Assembly (NCBI GenBank): GCA_035934555.1
Contig: DASYXT010000097.1
Coordinates: 35,984 to 99,983, forward strand
DNA: 64,000 nt
Direction: 5' to 3'
DNA from: DASYXT01 sp035934555
Lineage (GTDB): Bacteria > Verrucomicrobiota > Verrucomicrobiia > Limisphaerales > UBA8199
Below the pieces are notes generated by a model. It was not told the DNA's origin. It saw only the letters and a list, made by a program, of their open reading frames with translations, and did not search any database. This document shows positions 16,869 to 25,024 of the stretch, piece by piece; within the stretch, counting starts at the first letter, position 1, and every line of letters starts with the position of its first letter. The position numbers and the translations under genes are program-made.

Positions 16869-18389
16869 CTATATATATCCAAACACCCGGCAATAGGGCT
16901 CCAGGGCAGGCAGGATCGGGGCGAGGTGCTTCTCGTATGCACGCCAGCGCGCGACCGAGCGCGAATACACCGGCCGGGTGACATCCTGGTACGTGGGCGA
17001 ATAAAGCTGCTTGGCGCGGCTCTTTTCATAAAACCGCGCCTGGTCCGCTTCCCAGGCCAAGCCGAGGAACGCAGTGACGCGACGCCCCTCCTTTTCCAGA
17101 TCGGCTACCACGTCTTCATACCGCGTCTCGAGCCAGGCGAACCCTTCCCATTCGCGCACAGCCAACCAAATATCCATGAGGTCGGCGTAGTGCTTGGCCG
17201 TGCGTTCCAGGCTCAGGAAGTTCACATTGGCGGCGTTGAGGGGGATGTTCTGGAAATAGCAGCTCAGGACCACGTCACGCGGATCGCGCAGCGCGATGAG
17301 CACCTTAAGTTCCGGGAACACTCGCAACCAAACCGGCAGGCGCGCGGTAGGCGACGGATTCTTGTCCAAAAGCAGTTTGCCCTTGGCGAGGTCGCCTGCC
17401 TCTTGCAATAGACACTTGGCGTATAGCCGCCGGAGCGCATTCAGCCGGGCGCTGGAATGGTCGCGGCTCTTGTGAAAGGCCGGTTCGAGGACTTCAGTGA
17501 ATGCCCCGGGTTCATCGAGAGCAGCGACGCCGGGATGCGCATCGAGAACCTGTTCCAACAGTGTGGTGCCGCTGCGGGGATGGCCCCCGAGAAAAGCCAG
17601 AGGCGGGAGCGGTTCGCGTTTGCCCAAAGGGAAGCTCTTGTCCCAGGACTTGAGCACTTGGGCCGGTTGGCTGCGGGCAAACCGCCGCGCTGTTTCCGCG
17701 CTCTGATCGTACCCCTTCAAAAGCAGGTTTGTATCCGTCAAACCGCGCACGAATTCTTTGGCTTCTGCGAGCAGAAGGAGGGCTTCATCAAAGCGCTCGG
17801 TTCGGTCGAGGATCTGCGCTAATTCATAGCGGCAGGCGTAGCGTACGTACGGGTGTTTAGGGTCGGAGGCCAGGAGTTCGCGCAGGCGGGTTTCAGCTTG
17901 AGGCAGGTCATTTTGCCGTCGGTCCAGTACCGCAGCAAAATAGCGCGCCTGTTCGTCGCTGGGGTTGATAGCCAGGCACTGCTCGACTGCGGAGCGGGCT
18001 TCGTCTATGCGGTGGCGCTGCTCGCAAAGCACTGCCAGGCTAATGCGGGGGTTTATGGCCTGCGGATCGGTCCGAGCGGCTTGGGCAAAACACGCCGCTG
18101 CCTCCTCGGGCTTTCGCAGATCTTTATATTGATGACCGATCAGGCCAATCAGTTCGGCATTGCTCGGTTCCAGCCGGATAGCGCAGTCCCAGGCCTTTCG
18201 CGCCAACGGAATCTCCCGAAGCCGAGCTGCGGTGTTGCCATACTCGAACCACAACATCGCCGATCCGGGTAATTGCCGGGTGAGTTTTTCGTAACAGGGC
18301 AATGCCTGTGCGAAACGCTGCGCCAATAAATGTCCACGGGCTTCGTTCAGCTTTTGTTGCAAAGAGGCGGATAAGGTGGGCGCATTCAC
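16869..18389 (-). CDS. TPR-repeat sulfotransferase
   Basis: This 506-residue protein combines an N-terminal TPR array (about residues 10-240, with motifs such as AWDCAIRLEPSNAELIGLIGHQY) and a C-terminal sulfotransferase domain. The PAPS-binding 5' loop is GHPRSGTTLLEQ at 269-280 and the 3' phosphate site is LRDPRDVVLS at 367-376. Such fused enzymes transfer sulfate from PAPS to an unknown acceptor, possibly a glycan, lipid or protein tyrosine. There is no signal peptide, so it acts in the cytoplasm. No PAPS synthesis genes are nearby. It precedes the CBM9-like gene on the same strand, 41 bases apart. Confidence 0.9.
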   Translation of the reverse strand: MNAPTLSASLQQKLNEARGHLLAQRFAQALPCYEKLTRQLPGSAMLWFEYGNTAARLREIPLARKAWDCAIRLEPSNAELIGLIGHQYKDLRKPEEAAACFAQAARTDPQAINPRISLAVLCEQRHRIDEARSAVEQCLAINPSDEQARYFAAVLDRRQNDLPQAETRLRELLASDPKHPYVRYACRYELAQILDRTERFDEALLLLAEAKEFVRGLTDTNLLLKGYDQSAETARRFARSQPAQVLKSWDKSFPLGKREPLPPLAFLGGHPRSGTTLLEQVLDAHPGVAALDEPGAFTEVLEPAFHKSRDHSSARLNALRRLYAKCLLQEAGDLAKGKLLLDKNPSPTARLPVWLRVFPELKVLIALRDPRDVVLSCYFQNIPLNAANVNFLSLERTAKHYADLMDIWLAVREWEGFAWLETRYEDVVADLEKEGRRVTAFLGLAWEADQARFYEKSRAKQLYSPTYQDVTRPVYSRSVARWRAYEKHLAPILPALEPYCRVFGYI

Positions 18390-18528
18390 GCGTCTGGCGC
18401 TGAGAATAGTGCGTCGGCCGGGTTCTCACAAGCCGAAACAAAGTCGCGCAATTGCCATTAATTGCCATTAGGCGAGGTGAGAAACGCCGTGTTTCGGATA
18501 TACAAATTATCGAAACGACAAATTATCA

Positions 18529-18557
18529 TTGACACCGAGCAGCTTAGCTGCTTGAAT
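18529..18557 (+). promoter_or_regulatory. Candidate promoter with a palindrome in its spacer
   Basis: TTGACA at 18529-18534 and TTGAAT at 18552-18557 are 17 bases apart, upstream of the LamG/Ig gene at 18641. A perfect 15-base palindrome AGCAGCTTAGCTGCT (18538-18552) fills the spacer, a usual place for a repressor site. AT-rich direct repeats (AAATTATC) sit just upstream at 18504-18527 and may be an UP element. Confidence 0.45.
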
Positions 18558-18640
18558 CCAATCCTGACCTCAAAATGGCGTGCTGGGGGCCGCAGGATCG
18601 TAACCGGGCTTCCAACGCTTTGGACGAAAGAGTAGGACCT

Positions 18641-20608
18641 ATGAAAAGATCACGATTGAATGGAACTGCGCGGAGCGCTTGTCAGGTGGCTTGTACCATT
18701 TCGGCAGCCGCTCTCATGTTAGGAGTCAGCCAGGCGGCGACCGTCGGGCTGAAGTTCACTGTGGACTACTGTGGCTACGCCAACTACGTCAACTATGTCA
18801 ATGCGCCGGCATTCGGCATTCCGATGAACCAGTGGCAGAACCTCACGGCCATGGGGACCGGATACAATAGCTGCGCTGGCCCGCTGTACTTCAACCTGTC
18901 GGAGGTGATAGACACCACCACTGCGACCAATGGTTTGCACCCGCTGCCTACCGGCTCACTGACGGTTAATTGGGGAGGCGCCACCGCCAATTGGAGCGGC
19001 TTCCGTGGCTACGACTCCGGCACGCCTCCGCAACCAATCACCTCCGGTCCCCCAGTCCCTGAGGCGCAGGTCTATGCAGGGTTTATTCGCGACGGGGTGA
19101 ATTTCGGGCCCGGCTCAAGTGGCGGCAACAATAATCAACCGGGCTACACGGTCGATATCACCGGGCTGCGGAGCCTGTTCACCAACGGCGTATTTGCAGT
19201 ACAATTGGTGGCTTCGGCCGACTCGATGCAGTACCTGACCAACGCTTTTATCATAGACGCAACGCTACAAACGACGCAGTCGGTTACCTATCCGCAGACG
19301 CAGGTTTATGGCAATGCCGGCGACACTCCGTGGTTCCGGGCCATTGGTGGAGGCTTGAGCACTGCTAGCGGGGCGGTTAGCACAGATCATCTGAAAGTCA
19401 TTGGCAACCGCGCCTTTCATACTGCCGGTCCGCCCGCCGTAAATTTTGCCAGCACCATCTCCGGAGTGATCATTAGCGACCAACCGGTGGTCACTATGTC
19501 CCCCCGGTCTGTCCTGGCCAACCCGGCCGACACCATCATGCTCAGTGCGTATGCAGTGGGTGTGCCGCCGATGAGCTATCAATGGCGCCGGAATGGCGTC
19601 GCGGTCGCCGGCGCAACAACCACCGCGCTCTCGATGGCCAACGCCGTGCTTGCCGATGCCGGCAATTACGACCTGGTCGTGACGAACTTATACGGCAGCG
19701 CGACCAGTGCTGTGGCCGTGGTCACCGTGGACCATATCATTACCACCCCTGGCAGCAGCTTTGTTGTCGATTCCAATCCTCAGAATCCCGAGAACGATGG
19801 GATTAATGTGGGCGCAACCTGGGTCGCTTCCAGCACCGACGCCCATAGCGTTACGCGCACCGGCCTGATGAACTTCAACGCGGCGGCGTCCAATCAAATC
19901 AGGGTGCCGGCCTCGAGCAACTTCAACTCGCCGACCGGCAGCATTATGTTCTGGGTGCGTTCGGCTGGTCTGGCCAACCCGGCCGGAAACCCTGCGATCC
20001 TCGTTGATCGGCGCAATGGCAGCAGCGGTTTTGTGGTTGTGTTGAATGCCGATGGCACTATCGCTTTCCAAGCCAATAACGGTGCATACGCCCTGGGCTC
20101 GACGATTCCATTGGCGGATAACAATTGGCACCAAATCGCTTTGACTTATGATCAGAGCGTCAGCGGGCTCGTCACGCTTTATGTAGATGGGGTAGTGGAC
20201 AATCTCGGAGCTTTCAATGGCTGGTCCTGGGCACCCAATCAGGAGTTGGACCTCGGGCTTTCGAGCGATACAACTGATTGGCAACCTTACAACGGTTCGC
20301 TGGACGACGTGCGCCTGTACAATCAGGTTCTCTCCGATTTGAATGTGGCCTCCGCTTACACGGGCGCAGTGGTGAATCCGGCGGCGCTGGTGCTGTGGCT
20401 GAATTTCGATGCCGCGCCAATCCCGGGCGTGACGCTGCAATGGCAGTGCCCCGATGCCGTGCTCCAAAGCGCGCCCGTGGTAACTGGCCCTTACACGGAT
20501 CTGCCGGTCAGCTCGCCGCATGCGGTCGCGGCGCGTGGTGCGGCTAAATTCTTCCGCTATCGCGGGCATACGCCCGCCAACGTTATCAGCAATCCCTACC
20601 TCATGTGA
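18641..20608 (+). CDS. Secreted protein with Ig-like and LamG domains
   Basis: This 655-residue exported protein starts with a signal peptide (SACQVACTISAAALMLGVSQA). It has an N-terminal beta-rich domain of unknown type (residues 25-270), an immunoglobulin-like domain near 285-370 (VLANPADTIMLSAYAVGVPPMSYQWRRNG...ADAGNYDLVVTN) and a LamG domain near 400-590 (STGSIMFWVRSAG-like, NNWHQIALTYDQSVSGLVTLYVDG, GSLDDVRLYNQVLS). The tail VLQSAPVVTGPYTDLPVSSPHAV...KFFRYRG is a C-terminal module I associate with Verrucomicrobiota secreted proteins. It probably binds extracellular glycans or protein, but the ligand is unknown. The start at 18641 follows a GTAGGA-like ribosome site. An intrinsic terminator follows it. 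Confidence 0.85.
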   Translation: MKRSRLNGTARSACQVACTISAAALMLGVSQAATVGLKFTVDYCGYANYVNYVNAPAFGIPMNQWQNLTAMGTGYNSCAGPLYFNLSEVIDTTTATNGLHPLPTGSLTVNWGGATANWSGFRGYDSGTPPQPITSGPPVPEAQVYAGFIRDGVNFGPGSSGGNNNQPGYTVDITGLRSLFTNGVFAVQLVASADSMQYLTNAFIIDATLQTTQSVTYPQTQVYGNAGDTPWFRAIGGGLSTASGAVSTDHLKVIGNRAFHTAGPPAVNFASTISGVIISDQPVVTMSPRSVLANPADTIMLSAYAVGVPPMSYQWRRNGVAVAGATTTALSMANAVLADAGNYDLVVTNLYGSATSAVAVVTVDHIITTPGSSFVVDSNPQNPENDGINVGATWVASSTDAHSVTRTGLMNFNAAASNQIRVPASSNFNSPTGSIMFWVRSAGLANPAGNPAILVDRRNGSSGFVVVLNADGTIAFQANNGAYALGSTIPLADNNWHQIALTYDQSVSGLVTLYVDGVVDNLGAFNGWSWAPNQELDLGLSSDTTDWQPYNGSLDDVRLYNQVLSDLNVASAYTGAVVNPAALVLWLNFDAAPIPGVTLQWQCPDAVLQSAPVVTGPYTDLPVSSPHAVAARGAAKFFRYRGHTPANVISNPYLM

Positions 20609-20629
20609 GAGAGGGTTAAGTGTGTCGTC

Positions 20630-20666
20630 GCGGCGTGCCTCGGAAGCGGGGCACGCCGCCGTTTTC
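20630..20666 (+). terminator. Intrinsic terminator after the LamG/Ig gene
   Basis: A perfect 10-bp stem GCGGCGTGCC (20630-20639) / GGCACGCCGC (20650-20659) with a 10-base loop is followed by CGTTTTCT. It lies 22 bases after the stop and separates this gene from the YgjP-like gene. Confidence 0.75.
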
Positions 20667-20773
20667 TGGGGGCCTGCTTCGGCACTGGCAAGGAGGGTGC
20701 CACTGTTACCCCGTTTCCAACGATGCAAGCAGAGCGGGGTTGCAACCCAACCCGCCCAGCCTAAACTGCGCGC

Positions 20774-21517
20774 GTGCAGTTTGAGCTGAGCTTCGGGTTT
20801 CGCGACTCCGCGCGGCCAACGCCCCGGCCGGATTGGTTACAGGTCGGCTCGCGTCTCGTTCGCCTGTGGTTGGTACCCAATCCGCGCGCTCGGCGGTACG
20901 TGTTGCGGCTCCGCGCCGATGGCAGCGCGCGCGTGGCGATCCCACGAGGCGGGTCGGTATCCCAGGCGCGTCGGTTCGCCGAGTCTCACATCGGCTGGCT
21001 GGAAGGGCAGTTGCTGCGCCAGGCAGTTCAGCCCGCTACCGTCCGGCAATGGCACGTGGGAGATGAAATCCTTTTCCGCGGCGAACGAGTTCGGCTCGAG
21101 CTCAGCGCAGACGGGCAGAACGGAATCGCCGCTTTCGGCAGCGAACGGGTACGAGTGAAAGACGTGGCTGTGGATCTTCGTCCCGAAATTGAGCGGCACC
21201 TGTGGCGGCTCGCCCGGAATGAGTTGCCGGTTCGGTTGCAGGAACTGGCGCTCCATCATGGCCTGTTGGTGAGACGAGTTTCGGTGCGCAACCAGCGGTC
21301 GCGCTGGGGCTCCTGTTCAAGAGTCGGAACCATTTCATTGAATTGGCGGCTGGTTCAGACTCCGACTTTTGTGCGGGATTACATCATTCTGCACGAGCTG
21401 GCGCATTTGAAGCAGATGAACCATTCGCGGCAGTTTTGGCAAGAAGTGGCCAGCCTTTGCCCGGACTATGCAGATGCAGAGACGTGGTTGAAGCGGAACC
21501 GGGGATCGCTGCGGTAA
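20774..21517 (+). CDS. YgjP-like metallopeptidase domain protein (DUF45, M48-like)
   Basis: This 247-residue cytoplasmic protein is a DUF45/YgjP family member with a zinc-metallopeptidase-like core. The HExxH motif is HELAH at residues 207-211, preceded by RSRWGSCSRVGTISLNWRL and followed by the third ligand region HSRQFWQ, all diagnostic of the family. The start is GTG, giving MQFELSFGF. The physiological substrate of this family is not firmly known, and I do not infer one. It lies 23 bases upstream of an ECF sigma factor on the same strand. Confidence 0.9.
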   Translation: MQFELSFGFRDSARPTPRPDWLQVGSRLVRLWLVPNPRARRYVLRLRADGSARVAIPRGGSVSQARRFAESHIGWLEGQLLRQAVQPATVRQWHVGDEILFRGERVRLELSADGQNGIAAFGSERVRVKDVAVDLRPEIERHLWRLARNELPVRLQELALHHGLLVRRVSVRNQRSRWGSCSRVGTISLNWRLVQTPTFVRDYIILHELAHLKQMNHSRQFWQEVASLCPDYADAETWLKRNRGSLR

Positions 21518-21540
21518 TCACCGGGAGATGACGCAGAGAT

Positions 21541-22179
21541 ATGCCACCGAACCCCGAGCTTTCAGAAACTGATCTGGTGCATCGCGCCAAAGGCGGTGAC
21601 CTGGATGCGTTCGAGTCCTTGACCAGCCGCTACGAGCAGCGCGTCTATTCGCTTGCTTTCAGGATGCTGCGCCAACAGCAGGATGCCGAGGATGTGACCC
21701 AGCAAACCTTTCTTAGCGCCGTGGAACACCTGGCGGGGTTCCGTGGCGACGCCAGTTTTGCGACGTGGTTGTTGCGTATCACCACTCATGCCGCTCTGAA
21801 GGTCATTCGCAAACGCAAAGGGCTGAATACCGTTTCACTCGAAGAAGCGACGGAAGAGCGAAGCGATTCCGATGTAATCCCCCACCCCGAATACATCGCC
21901 GATTGGCGCCAGTCGCCCGAGGAACTGGTCGAGCGGAATGAAACGCGGCAATTGCTCGAGCAGGCTTTGGCCCAATTGGATCAAAAGCACCGGTTGGTTT
22001 TCCTCTTACGCGATCTGGAGGGTTTCTCTGTTAAGGAAACGGCCGATGCGCTTGGCTTGAGCGAAGCCAACACCAAAGTGCGGCTGCTGCGCGCTCGGCT
22101 TCAGCTCCGCGAACTGCTCACGCACAAGCTGGGCGACCCAACGCGCCAAGTCAGGCCGGCGCACGAGCATTCGCATTGA
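21541..22179 (+). CDS. ECF-type sigma-70 factor
   Basis: This 212-residue protein is an extracytoplasmic function sigma factor, which directs RNA polymerase to a small regulon. Region 2 is YEQRVYSLAFRMLRQQQDAEDVTQQTFLSAVEHLAGFRGDASFATWLLRITTHAALKVIRKR. Region 4 is LDQKHRLVFLLRDLEGFSVKETADALGLSEANTKVRLLRARLQLRELL. The linker is about 50 residues and acidic. The tail is histidine-containing (HEHSH). ECF genes usually precede an anti-sigma gene, but here the next gene is convergent clpX and no anti-sigma gene is present. Confidence 0.94.
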   Translation: MPPNPELSETDLVHRAKGGDLDAFESLTSRYEQRVYSLAFRMLRQQQDAEDVTQQTFLSAVEHLAGFRGDASFATWLLRITTHAALKVIRKRKGLNTVSLEEATEERSDSDVIPHPEYIADWRQSPEELVERNETRQLLEQALAQLDQKHRLVFLLRDLEGFSVKETADALGLSEANTKVRLLRARLQLRELLTHKLGDPTRQVRPAHEHSH

Positions 22180-22218
22180 GCTGCGTGCAGATTTAGCCGG
22201 GCAAGAAGGCAGCTTCTG

Positions 22219-23802
22219 TCATGCCGTTTTGCCAGGCTCGCCCCGGTAGCTGGCCACCACCCAGTCGCTCAGCACTTTGTCGGGCGTCTGCACCGCGTCG
22301 GTGTCGAGCACGAATTCCTGTTGCCCGGAGGTTTGCGCGATCAGTTTAAGTCCAAAGTGAAAGTCCTTAAACCGCGCAGCGCACAACTCGCGCACGGACT
22401 GCGATTTTTCCAGCGCCTCATTCACCAGCAAGTCGGCGGCGGCCGGCGTGAAGCGGATGGTCATGCCGTGAGTTTCCCGGAAGCGCCGGGCGTACTCGTC
22501 CACCACCTGCCGTGCGACGATGCGCTCTTCCTGGCCGGGGTCGGTCAGCATCTTTTGCAATTCGGCCGCGGGGTTATTCACCAGGTCGGCGGTGACGACG
22601 AACCGTTTTACCTTCGAGGACGGCAGCTCGAATTTGATGTCGCGAAACACCCGCTCGCAAACCGTCATCAACCCGCGTGCGCCGGTTTTTTCCTCGGCGG
22701 CCTGCTCGGCAATACGCCGCAGCCCATCGTCGGCAAACAGCACCTCGATGTCATACGCCGCAAAATCCTGCTCGTATTGCCGGATGAGGCTGGCTTCGGA
22801 ACTCTTCAAGATCATGAACAGGTCGTCCACGTTCAACGAGTGGCAAACGACACGCACGGGCAGCCGCCCAATGAACTCCGGTTCGAACCCATACTCGACG
22901 AAATCCGGAGTTTGGGAGTGATTCAGGACCTCCTCGGGCGTGTCGAGCGGGCGTTCCTTGGCGCCGAAGCCGATGATCGCCTCGCGCAAGCGCTGGCGAA
23001 TGATCTTTTCCAGCCCGCCAAATGCCCCGCTGACAATGAAAAGAATGTGCTTGGTGTTGATGGTCGTGGGGGCCTTGCGGCCGCGCTGGGTAAAATCCAT
23101 CATCGCCTGAATTTGGCCGGCGATGTCGTTGGGCGAGCGCGCCGGCACCTCGGTTTCCTCCATCAGCTTCAGCAGGTTGGTCTGCACACCGCGGCCGCTC
23201 ACGTCCCGGCCGCTGACGTTGCCGGCCGCGGCGATCTTATCGATCTCATCGATGTAAATGATGCCGTATTGGGCCCGGGTGGCGTCGCCGCCCGCCAGGC
23301 GCAACAAATCCCGCACCATGTCTTCCACATCACCGCCGACGTAGCCGGTTTCCGAAAACTTCGTCGCATCGGCTTTAACAAACGGCACACCAATCAAATC
23401 CGCCGCATTGCGGATGAGGAACGTTTTGCCGACACCCGTTGGCCCGATGAGGATGATGTTCTGCTTGGTGTAGTTGGGGGATTCCTTTCCCTCAAGCGCC
23501 AGCCGCACATGGTGATAATGATCGCACAGCGCGACGCTCAGCACCTTCTTGGCCTCGTCCTGCTTGATAACGAACCGGTCCAGGTAGGCCTTTACGTCGC
23601 GCGGTTTGTGCGCAAATTCGAAATCTTCCGGCTTCGCCTTTTCGCTGCTGGCCTGTCCCTCCGTTTGGCTGCCGGCGGGCTCGGGCTGCGCAAAGCCCGC
23701 CGCGCGGGCCTGCTGAAAATGCTGCCGGACAAAATCGCTCAATTGCCGCTGGAACTCTTCCGGCGACGGTGGGCCGTTGACTGGCTGGTTGTGTGTGCTC
23801 AT
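22219..23802 (-). CDS. ClpX-like AAA+ unfoldase lacking the N-terminal zinc domain
   Basis: This 527-residue AAA+ ATPase is related to ClpX, which unfolds substrates for the ClpP protease. It has a Walker A GPTGVGKT near residue 120, the GYVGGDVE pore-loop region, a Walker B IIYIDEIDKI, and a sensor-2 GARGL segment. Canonical ClpX is about 420 residues with a C4 zinc-binding domain, but no CxxC pair is present in the first 60 residues here. Instead the N-terminus is Pro/Gln/Glu-rich, and about 100 extra residues follow the AAA+ core. The IGF tripeptide used to dock ClpP appears as AIIGFGAKE, so ClpP binding is possible. An upstream ATG at 23859 would overlap the divergent gene's start, so 23802 is preferred. 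Confidence 0.88.
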   Translation of the reverse strand: MSTHNQPVNGPPSPEEFQRQLSDFVRQHFQQARAAGFAQPEPAGSQTEGQASSEKAKPEDFEFAHKPRDVKAYLDRFVIKQDEAKKVLSVALCDHYHHVRLALEGKESPNYTKQNIILIGPTGVGKTFLIRNAADLIGVPFVKADATKFSETGYVGGDVEDMVRDLLRLAGGDATRAQYGIIYIDEIDKIAAAGNVSGRDVSGRGVQTNLLKLMEETEVPARSPNDIAGQIQAMMDFTQRGRKAPTTINTKHILFIVSGAFGGLEKIIRQRLREAIIGFGAKERPLDTPEEVLNHSQTPDFVEYGFEPEFIGRLPVRVVCHSLNVDDLFMILKSSEASLIRQYEQDFAAYDIEVLFADDGLRRIAEQAAEEKTGARGLMTVCERVFRDIKFELPSSKVKRFVVTADLVNNPAAELQKMLTDPGQEERIVARQVVDEYARRFRETHGMTIRFTPAAADLLVNEALEKSQSVRELCAARFKDFHFGLKLIAQTSGQQEFVLDTDAVQTPDKVLSDWVVASYRGEPGKTA

Positions 23803-23863
23803 AAACCGGCGTGCGTTTCCTTCCGGCGTCACGATACTGTACGTGCCGGTTAGTATCAATTTT

Positions 23864-24643
23864 ATGGCACCGAAATTTCAACCGCACGATTCGGGGCGAT
23901 TTGCTGCCGCACTGCGCCGGTTCGACGAGGGAAACGCCCAGGACCCCAATTCGGAAATAGTGGGCGGCAAGCGGCGTCCGCGCGAACTGGTGTATGCAGA
24001 ATGGCTGACGCGCTGGGTCCTGCGCCTCTGCCCCGACGCCTCTGAACCTTTGCGCCTGGCCGCCCGTTGCCAGCACTTGTGCCGCTGGATGCTGCCGCGG
24101 GATTCGTATCCCAAAACCCGCGCCGGTTACCTGCAATGGCGCGAGGCGCTCAAGAAGTTTCATGCCCAAAAGGCAGGCGAGATTCTGCGCGAAGTCGGTT
24201 GCGACCCCGCCACCATCGAGCGGGTGCAAGAATTGAACTTAAAGAAAGGCTTTCCGCAGGACGCCGAGGCGCGTGTCCTGGAAGACGCGCTCTGCCTGGT
24301 TTTCCTCGAACACCAGTTCGAAGAGCTGGCCGGCAAAATGCCCGAAGACAAGATGCTCGAGGTGGTGCGCAAGACCTGGAACAAGATGACACCGCCGGGG
24401 CGCGCCGCCGCACTCGGACTGAGCTATACTGTAAAGGCGAAAGCGCTGCTGGAGCGGGCTTTGTCAGAGATCAGAGATCAGAGATCAGAGATCAGAGATC
24501 AGAGATCAGAGATCAGAGATCAGAGATCAGAGGTTAGAGATCAAAGGTTAGAGGCCAGGGTTAATGAACAATGGTCATTGCTCGTGCGCGGGACGGATTT
24601 CTTCAGCTCTTCGATTTTGTGCGTTTTTTGTTGCTTAATATAG
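23864..24643 (+). CDS. DUF4202 family protein with repeat- and IS-derived C-terminus
   Basis: The first 200 residues match DUF4202, a family of unknown function, with FDEGNAQDPN, RRPRELVYAEWLTRWVLRL, LAARCQHLCRWMLPRDSYP and GYLQWREALKKFHA. Histidines and acidic residues in these blocks suggest a metal-binding helical protein like HD-domain enzymes, but that is inference. From residue 201 the frame runs through a 7-bp tandem repeat that encodes SEIRDQR units. From residue 241 it reads into the left end of the insertion sequence. The original stop therefore appears lost, and the last 59 residues are not native. The start at 23864 is preferred over 23777, which would overlap the clpX-like gene. 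Confidence 0.85.
   Translation: MAPKFQPHDSGRFAAALRRFDEGNAQDPNSEIVGGKRRPRELVYAEWLTRWVLRLCPDASEPLRLAARCQHLCRWMLPRDSYPKTRAGYLQWREALKKFHAQKAGEILREVGCDPATIERVQELNLKKGFPQDAEARVLEDALCLVFLEHQFEELAGKMPEDKMLEVVRKTWNKMTPPGRAAALGLSYTVKAKALLERALSEIRDQRSEIRDQRSEIRDQRSEVRDQRLEARVNEQWSLLVRGTDFFSSSILCVFCCLI
24464..24532. repeat. 7-bp tandem repeat tract (TCAGAGA), about ten units
   Basis: About ten nearly perfect copies of TCAGAGA run from 24464 to 24532 and then decay to 24555. Because three units make 21 bases, the frame stays open and encodes SEIRDQR repeats at the C-terminus of the DUF4202 protein. Related 7-bp tracts with other sequences are at 5094-5128 and 38544-38571. Confidence 0.9.
24575..24583. 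repeat. Target-site duplication, left copy
   Basis: The 9 bases TCATTGCTC end directly before the left inverted repeat of the insertion sequence. An identical copy follows its right end at 26358-26366. Confidence 0.9.
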
Positions 24644-25024
24644 ATGCACATCTATTTTAAGCTCATGACCACTCCTATGATCACTCCTCAGGCTCTCCTG
24701 GAACAAATCCTCCAAATCCAAAGCATGGAGCACGGCTCCCTCTCCATTATCGGCCAGGGGCCCAACGGTCCCTACTACAACCTCAATTCCTGGGAAAATG
24801 GCAAAAACTGCTGTCGCTATCTGCCCCAAGACAAAGTCCCCGACGTCCAGCAGGCCATTGAGGGATACCACAAATACAAGCAACTCACCGAGCAATACGC
24901 CCAACAGATCATCGAGCAGACTCGCACCCAATTGAATATCGGCGTAAAAAAAAAGCCCTCCCCCAAGCCACCGAACTCCCGCCCCAAATCCGTCTCGCCC
25001 AAGAGCAGGAAATCCAGCACTTAA
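24644..25024 (+). CDS. DUF6788-like protein, first ORF of the insertion sequence
   Basis: This 126-residue ORF carries the DUF6788-type block MEHGSLSIIGQGPNGPYYNL followed by a basic, Lys/Pro/Ser-rich tail. Such short ORFs often precede transposases, and their separate role is unknown. The coding sequence contains the slippery heptamer A_AAA_AAG at 24949-24955 in the zero frame. A -1 slip there enters the transposase frame, which is open back through the A run. The unshifted product ends at a TAA that overlaps the transposase ATG (TAATG), so both re-initiation and frameshifting could be used. Confidence 0.8.
   Translation: MHIYFKLMTTPMITPQALLEQILQIQSMEHGSLSIIGQGPNGPYYNLNSWENGKNCCRYLPQDKVPDVQQAIEGYHKYKQLTEQYAQQIIEQTRTQLNIGVKKKPSPKPPNSRPKSVSPKSRKSST
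24949..24955 (+). promoter_or_regulatory. Probable programmed -1 ribosomal frameshift site
   Basis: Nine A residues (24946-24954) and a G form the heptamer A_AAA_AAG in the frame of the DUF6788 ORF, the same slippery sequence used by E. coli dnaX and several IS elements. After a -1 slip the frame continues A-L-P-Q-A-T-E-L-P-P through to the transposase ATG without a stop, giving a fused protein. No downstream stimulatory stem was confirmed. Confidence 0.6.

Noticed and set aside
22321..23853. 510-codon open frame antisense to the ClpX-like gene
   Set aside because: It mirrors a clearly conserved AAA+ gene. Long antisense frames are expected in GC-rich DNA, and the translation shows no recognisable domain.
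24464..24555. Possible CRISPR array or coding repeat domain
   Set aside because: The unit is 7 bases with no spacers. The SEIRDQR peptide simply follows from the period and open frame, not from a selected domain.
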